Of a stretch of DNA of 64,000 nucleotides, positions 36,081 to 44,433 are shown one piece after another; position 1 is the first letter of the stretch, and every line of letters begins with the position of its first letter. A program made the translations under genes and the position numbers. The notes beneath the pieces were generated by a model. It did no database searches and was not told the origin of the DNA. It saw only the letters and a program-made list of their open reading frames with translations. The DNA comes from Kaistia dalseonensis (GTDB taxonomy: Bacteria > Pseudomonadota > Alphaproteobacteria > Rhizobiales > Kaistiaceae). The DNA lies in NCBI RefSeq assembly GCF_030814715.1, contig NZ_JAUSVO010000002.1, positions 806,001 to 870,000 on the forward strand, read 5' to 3'.

Positions 36081-36974
36081 TCAGTGGCGGCGGGTCGCGG
36101 CGATCTCGTCGGCATAACGCCATTCCAAGACCGACTTGACGATGAGTGTAAAGAGGGCAAGCAGCGCAAGAAGCGATGCGACCGCGAAAGCTGCTGCGAA
36201 ATTATACTCGTTGTAGAGGATCTCGACATGCAGCGGCATGGTGTTGGTCAGGCCGCGTATATGGCCGGAAACCACGGAAACCGCGCCGAATTCGCCCATG
36301 GCGCGGGCGTTGCAGAGCAGGACGCCATAGAGCAGCGCCCATTTCACGTTTGGCAGCGTCACGCGGAAGAAGACCTGCCAGCCGGATGCACCGAGCGATA
36401 GCGCCGCCTCCTCGTCGCCCTGTCCCTGTTCTTCCATCAGCGGGATGAGTTCCCGCGCGACGAAGGGGAAGGTGACGAAGATCGTGGCGAGCACGATGCC
36501 CGGCACGGCGAAGATCACCTGGATGCCGTAGCTCTTCAGGATCGGCCCGAGCAGGCTGTGCGAACCGAACATCAGGATGTAGATCAGGCCCGAAATGACC
36601 GGCGAGACAGAAAAGGGCAGGTCGATCAGCGTGTTGAGCAGGCTCTTGCCCCTGAAGTCAAACTTGGCGATAGCCCAGGAGGCGGCGAGGCCGAAGACGA
36701 GATTGCAGGGCACGGCGATCGCGGCGACCAGCAGCGTCAGGCGGATGGCGGCGGCCGCATCCGGCTCGAAGATCGCATCCATGAAGGCCTTTGGTCCGCC
36801 GCGTAGCGCCTCGACGAAGACGGCGACGACCGGAAGCAGCAGGAAGACCGCCAGGAAGACCAGCGACACGACGATGAGGCCGACGCGGACTCGCCGTCGC
36901 TCGATCGTGACCGGCCGGAAATGAACCGCCGCGGCGCCGGGCAGGCGCTCGCGGGTGAAGGCTGCATCAGACAT
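36081..36974 (-). CDS. cysW: sulfate ABC transporter permease CysW
   Basis: About 297 residues with six helices. The inner-membrane permease EAA-type loop is [21 protein letters not shown], and [17 protein letters not shown]-like sequence ([16 protein letters not shown]) is typical of CysW. It starts inside the 3' end of cysT (8-base overlap), showing translational coupling. It pairs with CysT as the heterodimeric channel. Confidence 0.94.
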   Translation of the reverse strand: MSDAAFTRERLPGAAAVHFRPVTIERRRVRVGLIVVSLVFLAVFLLLPVVAVFVEALRGGPKAFMDAIFEPDAAAAIRLTLLVAAIAVPCNLVFGLAASWAIAKFDFRGKSLLNTLIDLPFSVSPVISGLIYILMFGSHSLLGPILKSYGIQVIFAVPGIVLATIFVTFPFVARELIPLMEEQGQGDEEAALSLGASGWQVFFRVTLPNVKWALLYGVLLCNARAMGEFGAVSVVSGHIRGLTNTMPLHVEILYNEYNFAAAFAVASLLALLALFTLIVKSVLEWRYADEIAATRRH

Positions 36975-37815
36975 CGCCATAGCGTCGACGGCTCCAGCTT
37001 TGGACGAGGTTGATGGCAAGCAGGATCAGGAACGAAGCAATCAGCATCAGCACGGCAATGGTCGTCGCGCCCGAATAGGAGAATTCCTCGAGCTTGATGA
37101 CGATCAGGAGCGGGGCGATCTCGGTCCTGTACGGGCTGTTGCCCGCGATGAAGATCACCGAGCCATATTCGCCGACGGCGCGCGCGAAGGCGAGCGCGAA
37201 TCCGGTCAGCAGCGCCGGCATCAGGGTCGGCATGACGACGCGCCGAACCGTCTGCGCGCGTGTTGCGCCGAGCGTCGCCGAGACCTCCTCGACCTCGCGG
37301 TCGAAATCCTCCAGCACCGGCTGGACGCTGCGAACGACGAAGGGCAGCCCGATGAAGACGAGCGCGATCACGATTCCGGTCGCGGAATAGGCGATGCGAA
37401 TCCCGAACGGTTCGAAGAGCGAGCCGATCCAGCCGTTCGGCGCATAGAGCGCGGTCAAGGCGATGCCTGCGACGGCTGTGGGAAGCGCAAAGGGGAGGTC
37501 GACGATCGCGTCAATGATGCGCCGGCCGGGGAAATCATAGCGCACGAGGATCCAGGCCAGGATCATGCCGAAGACGGCGTTGATCGCTGCGGCGATGAAG
37601 GCCGTGCCGAAGGAGAGGCGCAGCGCCGCGAGCGTTCGTGCATCGGTTGCGATGCGGATGAACTCGGCTGGGCCGCCCTGCGCCGAGCGCCAGAACAGGC
37701 CCGCCAGCGGGATCAGGACGATCAGGCCCAGATAGCTCAAAGTGACGCCGAGCGCCAACCCGAATCCCGGGATGACGCTCGGCCTCTTGATGCTGGCGAT
37801 GTGTAGGGCGGCCAA
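36967..37815 (-). CDS. cysT: sulfate ABC transporter permease CysT
   Basis: 282 residues with six helices. [23 protein letters not shown] is the usual first helix region, and [21 protein letters not shown] the EAA loop; [16 protein letters not shown] matches CysT. No ATG exists near the expected start; TTG at 37815 (reading as MAALHIAS) with GGAT upstream gives a full-length protein. It lies 42 bp after the binding-protein gene. Confidence 0.92.
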   Translation of the reverse strand: MAALHIASIKRPSVIPGFGLALGVTLSYLGLIVLIPLAGLFWRSAQGGPAEFIRIATDARTLAALRLSFGTAFIAAAINAVFGMILAWILVRYDFPGRRIIDAIVDLPFALPTAVAGIALTALYAPNGWIGSLFEPFGIRIAYSATGIVIALVFIGLPFVVRSVQPVLEDFDREVEEVSATLGATRAQTVRRVVMPTLMPALLTGFALAFARAVGEYGSVIFIAGNSPYRTEIAPLLIVIKLEEFSYSGATTIAVLMLIASFLILLAINLVQSWSRRRYGDV

Positions 37816-37857
37816 TCGCTGATCCGTCAGTTATGCCTTCCGATGCGGAAGTGCGCC

Positions 37858-38898
37858 TCAGTTGGTCGGCTTGTAGATCTGGTCGAAGATGCCGCCATCA
37901 CCGAAATGCTCCGGCTGCACCTTGGCCCAGCCGCCGAACTGCGGATCGTCGATCGTCACGAGCTCGATCTTCGGGAATCGGGCGAGATCGGCCGCGTCGA
38001 CGAGCTCGGGCTCGGTCGGGCGATAGAAGTTCTTGGCCGCGATCTGCTGGCCTTCCTTGGAATAGAGATACTTCAGATAGGCCTCGGCCTGCTTGCGGGT
38101 ACCCTTGGCGTCGACATTGGCGTCGACGACGGCGACGGGCGGCTCGGCCAGGATCGAGAGCGGCGGCACGACGATATCAAACTTGTCGGCGCCGAGTTCC
38201 TCCTGCGCCAGGAAGGCTTCGTTTTCCCAGGCGAGCAGAACGTCGCCGATGCCGCGCTGGGCGAAGGTGGTCGTCGAGCCGCGGGCGCCGGTGTCGAGCA
38301 CCGGGACGTGCTTGTAGAGATTGCCGACGAATTCCTTGATCTTGGCCTCGTCATTGCCGAAGGCCTTGTTGGCATAGGCCCAGGCGGCCAGATAGTTCCA
38401 GCGCGCGCCGCCCGAGGTCTTCGGGTTCGGCGTGATCACCTCGACGCCGTCCTTGACCAGGTCGCCCCAGTCCTTGATCCCCTTCGGATTGCCCTTGCGG
38501 ACGAGGAACACGATCGTCGAGGTATAGGGCGAGGCATTGTGCGGCAGCTTCGAGCGCCAGTCCGGCGCGATCTTGCCCGATTCCTTGACGATCGCATCGA
38601 TATCGGCCTGCAGGGCCAGCGTCACGACATCGGCCTCGATCCCATCGATGACGGAGCGCGCCTGCTTGCCGGAGCCGCCATGCGACTGCTGGATCGTGAC
38701 GGCCTCGCCCGTCTCCGCCTTCCAGTGCGCGGCGAAGGCCTCGTTATAGGCCTTGTAGAGTTCGCGCGTCGGATCGTAGCTGACATTCAGCAGGGTGACA
38801 TCGGCGAATGCCGGTGGAATGGCCGTTGCGAGGCCCAGCGCCAGCGCGGCGAGAAGGCGCCGGATATGCCGCGCCATGGACGGATTGGTTCGGGCCAT
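37858..38898 (-). CDS. sbp: sulfate-binding periplasmic protein
   Basis: 346 residues. Signal peptide [19 protein letters not shown], then [20 protein letters not shown] and [17 protein letters not shown], both hallmarks of Sbp/CysP; the anion site uses SHGGSGKQ and [11 protein letters not shown]. It delivers sulfate (or thiosulfate) to CysTWA. GGGAG lies before ATG 38898. It is the first gene of the sbp-cysT-cysW-cysA operon. Confidence 0.95.
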   Translation of the reverse strand: MARTNPSMARHIRRLLAALALGLATAIPPAFADVTLLNVSYDPTRELYKAYNEAFAAHWKAETGEAVTIQQSHGGSGKQARSVIDGIEADVVTLALQADIDAIVKESGKIAPDWRSKLPHNASPYTSTIVFLVRKGNPKGIKDWGDLVKDGVEVITPNPKTSGGARWNYLAAWAYANKAFGNDEAKIKEFVGNLYKHVPVLDTGARGSTTTFAQRGIGDVLLAWENEAFLAQEELGADKFDIVVPPLSILAEPPVAVVDANVDAKGTRKQAEAYLKYLYSKEGQQIAAKNFYRPTEPELVDAADLARFPKIELVTIDDPQFGGWAKVQPEHFGDGGIFDQIYKPTN

Positions 38899-38930
38899 CG
38901 TGTGCTCCCTAGATCGATGATGCTGTTATC

Positions 38931-38947
38931 TCGACATAGGTAGTCGA
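38931..38947. promoter_or_regulatory. candidate Rrf2 regulator site upstream of sbp
   Basis: TCGAC (38931-38935) and GTCGA (38943-38947) form a 5-7-5 dyad, 33 bp upstream of the sbp start, in the gap shared with the Rrf2 regulator gene just upstream on the same strand. The position fits an operator for sulfur control. Confidence 0.35.
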
Positions 38948-39000
38948 CAAATTCAAACCACGGACACGCGCCGCCGCACAGCCATTCTAGAAAATCGTTC

Positions 39001-39474
39001 CTAGATGGGGCTGTTTGCGGAAAATGTCGCGCCATCCGCTTCAAACTCCAGCGTCTCGGCCTCCTCGCGCAGGGCATCGGCGAGCGTCGTGGCATCGAAG
39101 AGCAGCAATTGCGCGGCATAGGCGCCAGCGAACATCCTTCGGACGGCGCAATTGGCCTCGTCCGGGCAATCGCTGCAGGGTTGGTAGGCCGTGCGTGAGA
39201 TGCAGGAGAGCGGCGCGATCGGCCCGTCTATGGCGCGGAGCACCTGGCCGATCGTGACCTCCTCGGCCGGCTTGATCAGGATGTAGCCGCCCGTGCGCCC
39301 GCGCCGGCTGGCAATGATGCCGCGATGCTTCAGATCGAGCAGGATATGTTCGAGGAACTTGCGGGGGACGCCCGCCTGCCGGGCGATGTCGTCGATCTGG
39401 ATCGTTTCGCCCTTGGGCTGGCGCGCCAGATGGATGAGCGCCTTGAACGCGTATTTGGCCTTCTGCGAGATCAT
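39001..39474 (-). CDS. Rrf2-family transcriptional regulator with four-Cys cluster region
   Basis: 157 residues. The winged-helix DNA-binding part is MISQKAKYAFKALIHLA and PRKFLEHILLDLKHRG, with the wing RRGRTGGY. Cysteines at 91, 100, 103 and 109 fall where IscR and RirA bind an iron-sulfur cluster, with one extra Cys. Lying 102 bp upstream of the sulfate importer on the same strand, it probably controls sulfur uptake in answer to cysteine or Fe-S status, like CymR. ATG 39474 is used by family start. Confidence 0.85.
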   Translation of the reverse strand: MISQKAKYAFKALIHLARQPKGETIQIDDIARQAGVPRKFLEHILLDLKHRGIIASRRGRTGGYILIKPAEEVTIGQVLRAIDGPIAPLSCISRTAYQPCSDCPDEANCAVRRMFAGAYAAQLLLFDATTLADALREEAETLEFEADGATFSANSPI

Positions 39475-39618
39475 GCGACGTCCGGCGAGCCCTGCCCGCA
39501 TCCGAGGAATGCCCTTTCCTCATAGCGGATACGCGGCGCCGTGGGAATTGAAGCTTTTCGAGCTGCAACCGGCCTGCAAGCCTTTGTGACCCGCCGGGAA
39601 ATCGGCTAAGAGGCTGGC

Positions 39619-40590
39619 ATGAAGACGCTCGTCACCGGCGCGGCCGGCTTTATCGGATCAGAAGTCGCCCTCGCGCTGCTCGCGCGTGGCGACACCGTCA
39701 TTGGTCTCGACAATCTCAACAGCTACTACGATCCCGCGCTGAAGCGCGCGCGGCTCGACCGGCTCGCCGCGCATCGCCATTTCGAATTTGTCGAGGCGAG
39801 CGTTTCGGACATGGCGGCGATCGAGCGGCTGATATCGGTGCACGCCGATATCGAGGTCGTCGTCCATCTCGCCGCCCAGGCCGGCGTTGCCTATTCGATC
39901 GAGAATCCGCTCGCCTATGTCGATGCGAATGTCACGGGGCAGACGGTCATCTTCGAGGCGGTGCGCCATCTCGCGAAGCTGAGGCACATCGTCTACGCCT
40001 CGTCTTCCTCGGTCTATGGCCTGAACGAGGACATTCCCTTCCGCGAGACCGACCGGGTCGACCGGCCTGCCTCGCTCTATGCGGCGACCAAGCGGGCGGG
40101 CGAACTGATCGCGCACAGCTATGCCCATGTGCATGGCGTCGCCTCGACGGGCCTGCGCTTCTTCACCGTCTATGGACCGTGGGGCCGGCCCGACATGGCG
40201 CCCTGGCTCTTCACCGGCGCCATTCTCGAAGGCCGGCCGATCACCGTCTTCAACAATGGCGAGATGCGGCGCGATTTCACCTATATCGACGACATCGTCG
40301 CCGGCACGCTGGGGGCGATCGACCGCCAGCCCCAGCCGGCCGAGGCCAAGATCTTCAATCTCGGCAACAACAAGCCGGTGGCGCTGATGGATTTCATCGC
40401 GTCGATCGAGGCTGCGGCCGGCCGCAAGGCCGAGATCGTCTTCGCCCCGATGCGAAAGGCCGATGTCATCGAGACCTTCGCGGATATCGAAGCCGCCGAT
40501 GCCGCCTTCGGCTACAATCCGCAGGTTCGGATCGACGAGGGGATAGCCCGCTTCGTCGCGTGGTTCCGCGGGTACAACGCGCGCCCATAG
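39619..40590 (+). CDS. NAD-dependent sugar-nucleotide epimerase (UDP-glucuronate 4-epimerase-like)
   Basis: 323 residues of the extended SDR family. GAAGFIGSEVA binds NAD near residue 8; LDNLNSYYDPALKRARL is the signature of UDP-glucuronate 4-epimerases (LspL/GAE); catalytic Ser in YASSSSVYG and Tyr-x3-Lys in YAATKRAGE; PWGRPDMAPWLF is also typical. It makes UDP-galacturonate, which in rhizobia feeds lipid A and core of LPS. No LPS genes are next to it, but the lipid A cluster lies at 51370. Confidence 0.9.
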   Translation: MKTLVTGAAGFIGSEVALALLARGDTVIGLDNLNSYYDPALKRARLDRLAAHRHFEFVEASVSDMAAIERLISVHADIEVVVHLAAQAGVAYSIENPLAYVDANVTGQTVIFEAVRHLAKLRHIVYASSSSVYGLNEDIPFRETDRVDRPASLYAATKRAGELIAHSYAHVHGVASTGLRFFTVYGPWGRPDMAPWLFTGAILEGRPITVFNNGEMRRDFTYIDDIVAGTLGAIDRQPQPAEAKIFNLGNNKPVALMDFIASIEAAAGRKAEIVFAPMRKADVIETFADIEAADAAFGYNPQVRIDEGIARFVAWFRGYNARP

Positions 40591-40688
40591 GGCGTTGACG
40601 CGGCCGGTGTGGCCGGCCCATCATTTGGCTGGCCCGGCTTGGGCCGATTCAACGAGAAAGCGGCCCTCGCGCCGCCAGGGGGACGCTC

Positions 40689-41120
40689 ATGCTGCGTGGC
40701 ATCGATCCGATCATCGGGCCCGATCTTCTCTACACGCTCCGGGCCATGGGCCATGGCGACGAGATCGCCATCGTCGATGCCAATTTTCCCGCGCTCGCCA
40801 TGGCGAAGCGGCTGATCCGCATGGATGGCCACGATGCCGTGACGGTGGCCGACGCGATCCTGAGCCTGATGCCGCTCGACCGTTTCGCGGCCGACGAGAC
40901 CGCGATCCGCATGGAAGTCGTGGGCGACCCCGAAGCGGTGCCGCCGGTCTGCACGCTGTTTCAGGATGTCGTCGACCGCCGCGATCCGGGCTACAAGGTG
41001 GTCAAGCTGGAGCGCTTCGCCTTCTATGAGCGGGCGAAGCAGTCCTTCGCGATCGTCGCGACCGGCGAGCGCCGGCTTTATGGCAACATCATCCTGAAGA
41101 TGGGCGTGATCGATCCCTGA
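40689..41120 (+). CDS. RbsD/FucU family sugar mutarotase
   Basis: 143 residues, FucU type: MLRGIDPIIGPDLLYTLRAMGHGDEI start with the catalytic His in GHGDEIAIVDANFPA, and ERFAFYERAKQSFAIVATGE near the end. It speeds exchange of alpha and beta forms of fucose or a similar sugar. AGGGGGA is placed before the ATG. It converges with the dehydrogenase gene with a 4-bp gap. Confidence 0.9.
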   Translation: MLRGIDPIIGPDLLYTLRAMGHGDEIAIVDANFPALAMAKRLIRMDGHDAVTVADAILSLMPLDRFAADETAIRMEVVGDPEAVPPVCTLFQDVVDRRDPGYKVVKLERFAFYERAKQSFAIVATGERRLYGNIILKMGVIDP

Positions 41121-41124
41121 TCGC

Positions 41125-42249
41125 TCAGGCGCCGATCGGAGAGGCGAGCAGTGCGTCGAGCCGTGGCGTCGGCAGGTCCGGTGCCACGATCGCCTTCCAG
41201 GCGAGCAGCCCGCCGATCCGGCGCTTCTTCTTCTCGACATGGTTGCCGAAGATCTCCGCCAGGCGATGCGCCAGGAAGGGATTCTCGAATCGCTCGATGA
41301 CTGAAAGCCGGTAGGCGGGTGCCTCGTCCACGCCGCCGGCGCGGAAGATGGGCAGGACCTCGTCGTCATAGAGGGTGTCGAGAATGGACCGCATCGCGCG
41401 GTCCGCCATGATCTCGCGCACCAGTTCGCCCTCGGGCCGGCCGGTCGCCTTCCAGTGCTCGGCGAGCACCGTATGGCCGAGGTTGAGGATGAAGAGCTTC
41501 AACCGCTCCACCACCGCCAGATCGTCCACCATGCGCACCGAGGGATGCTCGCAGGGCGGAACGAGACCGGGCTGCTTTTCGATTGCCCAGAGCGCATAGG
41601 GTTCCGCCACGGCACCGGCCGGCTCGATCGGCTCGGAAACGATGCGGTCGACGAGCGAGCTTGCGAAGATGCAGGCGGCGAGGAAATCGTGGAACTCCGG
41701 CGGCAGTCCGTTGGCCGTCGCCTGTCCGGAGAGGATGCCGCGCAGCACATCGCCGTTCCTCGGGATCAACTCGCAGGGAAAGAGAGTGAGCGGCGGCCGC
41801 CCGGCGCGCCAGCGTGCGACGAGCAGCTTCAGGAGCTTCAACGGGAAGGATTGCGGCACGCCGTCGCCGAGCTTTTCGCCCGGCACGAGTGCAAATCCGG
41901 CATCCGACGTGTTGGAGATCAGCGTCTCAGCTTCCTCGACGACGATCCGCTCGACCTCGTCCCACTGGCTGGCCGCCGATAGCCCCCGCACGATGATGGT
42001 GAGGTGGTCTGTCCGTTCGATCGGCCGCCCGTTCTCGAGGCCGCGCACGACGATCGGGATCGGCGTGCCGTTGAAGGCGCCGAGCCGGCCTGACCGCGCG
42101 CCGGAGCCCGTGGTCTGCACGATCGTTACCGGTCCGACATCCTGCCCGGCGTCGCGCGCCTGCGACAGGAACAGATCGGCATGCGCCTGCAGGAAGCGGC
42201 TGGTGCCGAATTGCACGATCGGCGTCACGGTCTTGTCGCTCACCCTCAT
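41125..42249 (-). CDS. mannitol dehydrogenase family protein (tagaturonate/fructuronate reductase-like)
   Basis: 374 residues of the polyol-specific long-chain dehydrogenases. The N-terminal FGTSRFLQAHADLF is like UxaB; LTLFPCELIPRNG and the catalytic K-x4-N-x2-H set KLFILNLGH are clear. It probably reduces a keto-uronate or oxidises a sugar alcohol with NAD. The protein is shorter than UxaB of E. coli (about 480). The DUF1624 gene ends 6 bp upstream, so they may be co-transcribed. Confidence 0.85.
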   Translation of the reverse strand: MRVSDKTVTPIVQFGTSRFLQAHADLFLSQARDAGQDVGPVTIVQTTGSGARSGRLGAFNGTPIPIVVRGLENGRPIERTDHLTIIVRGLSAASQWDEVERIVVEEAETLISNTSDAGFALVPGEKLGDGVPQSFPLKLLKLLVARWRAGRPPLTLFPCELIPRNGDVLRGILSGQATANGLPPEFHDFLAACIFASSLVDRIVSEPIEPAGAVAEPYALWAIEKQPGLVPPCEHPSVRMVDDLAVVERLKLFILNLGHTVLAEHWKATGRPEGELVREIMADRAMRSILDTLYDDEVLPIFRAGGVDEAPAYRLSVIERFENPFLAHRLAEIFGNHVEKKKRRIGGLLAWKAIVAPDLPTPRLDALLASPIGA

Positions 42250-42255
42250 CCTCCC

Positions 42256-43257
42256 TCAATTCGTCTCGGCCGGCTCGTCGCCATTGGTCCTGGCGGGCGG
42301 GACGGCTGGCAATGTCTTGGCCGTGCAGAGCCCGGCGGTCTCACGCAGTCGGTCGGTCTGTTCCGGCGTCATCGAACCGTCGAGCAGTGGTGCCAGCAGC
42401 TTGCTCGCCTTCAGCCCATCGAAGACGCAGGCGCAGTAGGACTGGCACCCCTCCGCGCTGTTTCCAAGCACGACGCAGCGATCGGCGCAATCGGCGCGCG
42501 CCGCATCCTCCGCCGCGTTCGGCATGAAGAGGTGCGCGACCGCGAAGAAGAAGGCATAGAGCACCGGCTGGTGGATCAGATAGACGGCGAGGCTGTGCCG
42601 CCCGCCGAAATCCAGCAGCCGTCCGATCGCGAACCGCGGCGTCCAGCGTGCGAGGCGCCGATCCCAGCCCTGATCGACACCGAAGCGGCCCAGCGCGAGC
42701 CCTGCCAGCACCACCCCGAACCATGGGAAGACCGGGACATAATCGAAGGATGGCGGCGATTCCGGCGCCAGTCCGACCCACCAGAGAGCGGGAAACGCGA
42801 AGATTGGATGCCGGAAGGCGAAGGGCACGACGAAGATGAACGCAGCCGAGACCAATGTGACCAGGGGCGGCAGGCGCAGGAACGGCAGCGCCAGAACGCT
42901 GGCGATCAGGATCTGGTGCAGGATGCCGAAGAAGACCCAGCCCTGCGGCAGGACGAAATAGGTGGCGATCGAAACCAGAGCGGCGGCGCCGGCCACCATG
43001 GCGAGGCGGCGAAGATAGGCGTGGAGCTTGAACCCGTTCCGCGTCGAAAGAACGAGGCTGACCCCGACCAGCGCCAGGAACGTGCCGGCGATCGCGCGCG
43101 CAAAGATGATCCAGCCGATCGAAGCGCCGGGATCGAAGCGAATGATGCGGAAATAGGAGACGTCCCAGGCGCCATGAAAGATCATCATGGCGATAAGCGC
43201 ACCGCCGCGAATGACGTCGATCAGGGCAATCCGTCGCGGCGCCGATGCCTCAATCAT
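42256..43257 (-). CDS. DUF1624 (heparan-alpha-glucosaminide acetyltransferase-like) membrane protein with Cys-rich tail
   Basis: About 333 residues. DUF1624 pattern: ALIDVIRGGALIAMMIFHGAWDVSYF at the start, seven or eight helices, and SLAVYLIHQPVLYAFFF as the last one. The fold is that of membrane acyltransferases; the acceptor is unknown. After the last helix comes a soluble tail of about 75 residues with a Cys cluster (DCADRC, EGCQSYCAC). ATG 43257 is placed seven bases after GGGG; ATG 43263 is also possible. Divergent from the oxygenase gene. Confidence 0.83.
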   Translation of the reverse strand: MIEASAPRRIALIDVIRGGALIAMMIFHGAWDVSYFRIIRFDPGASIGWIIFARAIAGTFLALVGVSLVLSTRNGFKLHAYLRRLAMVAGAAALVSIATYFVLPQGWVFFGILHQILIASVLALPFLRLPPLVTLVSAAFIFVVPFAFRHPIFAFPALWWVGLAPESPPSFDYVPVFPWFGVVLAGLALGRFGVDQGWDRRLARWTPRFAIGRLLDFGGRHSLAVYLIHQPVLYAFFFAVAHLFMPNAAEDAARADCADRCVVLGNSAEGCQSYCACVFDGLKASKLLAPLLDGSMTPEQTDRLRETAGLCTAKTLPAVPPARTNGDEPAETN

Positions 43258-43343
43258 GTGCATGCCCCGCCGAATGGCAGTTCCCAACACGCTCGCGCAG
43301 CCATAGTCTGCAAGCTGGTTGTGTTGCGCGTCTGAGGAATTTC

Positions 43344-44318
43344 ATGACTGTCGTCCCGCTCATTGATCTTTCCGATCCTCGCGGTCCCGGTGCGGTCGCT
43401 GATGCGATCGGCCGGACCTGCCGCGAGACAGGGTTTTTTATGGTGACGGGCCACGGCGCGGATGACGCCGTTGTCGCGAGGGGCTGGCAGGCGACGCGCG
43501 CCTTTTTCGACCGGCCCGTCGACGAGAAGCTGACGGCGGGCATGCCCTATCCGGGCTATCCCTATGGCTATAGTCCGGTCAAGGGCGAGACGCTCGCCGC
43601 CTCGCTCGGCGATGCGACGCCGGCCGATCTCAAGGAGACGTTTTCGTTCGGGCCTTCCGCCTTCAACCGGCTCGACCACAAGCCCGCCGACGATGCCGAG
43701 GCGTTTGTCTTCTCAGCCAATCCCTGGCCTGTCGGCGGTGATGATTTCCGCGCCGCCGTGATGGCCTATTACCGCGAAATGTCGGCGCTCGCCGGCCGAA
43801 TCATGCGCTTCTTCGCGCTCGCGCTCGATCTGCCGGAGACCCATTTCGACCGCTTCATCGACCATGAGGCGAGCGCACTCCGCCTGCTGAACTATCCCGA
43901 TCTGGTCGAGGACCCGGTTCCCGGCCAATTGCGCGCCGGCGTCCATTCCGACTATGGCTCGCTCACGATTCTGATGCAGGAGGACGCGCCGGGCGGGCTC
44001 GAGGTCAAGGGGCTCGATGGCGCCTGGCACAAGGTGCCGGCCACGCCGGGAAGCTTCGTCATCAATATCGGCGATCTGATGCAGCGGTGGACGAACGACC
44101 TCTGGAAGTCGACATTGCACCGCGTGACGATCCCGCCGCGCGACATTGGTCGTTCGGCGCGCCGACAGTCCATGGCCTTTTTCCATCAGCCCAATTGGGA
44201 TGCCGAAATAGCCTGCATAGAAACCTGCCTGGCGCCGGGCGAAAGCGCCAAATATCCACCGGTCGGGTCGGGAGAATATCTTGCGTCGAAGTTTCGCTCG
44301 ACTGTCTCGAAAGCCTGA
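43344..44318 (+). CDS. 2-oxoglutarate/Fe(II)-dependent oxygenase (isopenicillin N synthase family)
   Basis: 324 residues. N-terminal DIOX_N part has IGRTCRETGFFMVTGHG; the iron ligands are His and Asp in VHSDYGSLTI and His in STLHRVT; Arg and Ser of 2OG binding are in RRQSMAFF. It oxidises an unknown small substrate. GAGGAA precedes ATG 43344. Plant-like members of this family act on hormones and flavonoids, while the bacterial ones are mostly unassigned. Confidence 0.9.
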   Translation: MTVVPLIDLSDPRGPGAVADAIGRTCRETGFFMVTGHGADDAVVARGWQATRAFFDRPVDEKLTAGMPYPGYPYGYSPVKGETLAASLGDATPADLKETFSFGPSAFNRLDHKPADDAEAFVFSANPWPVGGDDFRAAVMAYYREMSALAGRIMRFFALALDLPETHFDRFIDHEASALRLLNYPDLVEDPVPGQLRAGVHSDYGSLTILMQEDAPGGLEVKGLDGAWHKVPATPGSFVINIGDLMQRWTNDLWKSTLHRVTIPPRDIGRSARRQSMAFFHQPNWDAEIACIETCLAPGESAKYPPVGSGEYLASKFRSTVSKA

Positions 44319-44433
44319 TCGTCGTGTCCTGCCGCGCCGGGCTGCGGCTCTGGCGCGAATGTTGCGTCATCCAGAACCGATCTACCGTCGCTAAAGTCAT
44401 CTGAAGTCCGTCGCCGGAGAAATAGAACAGACG

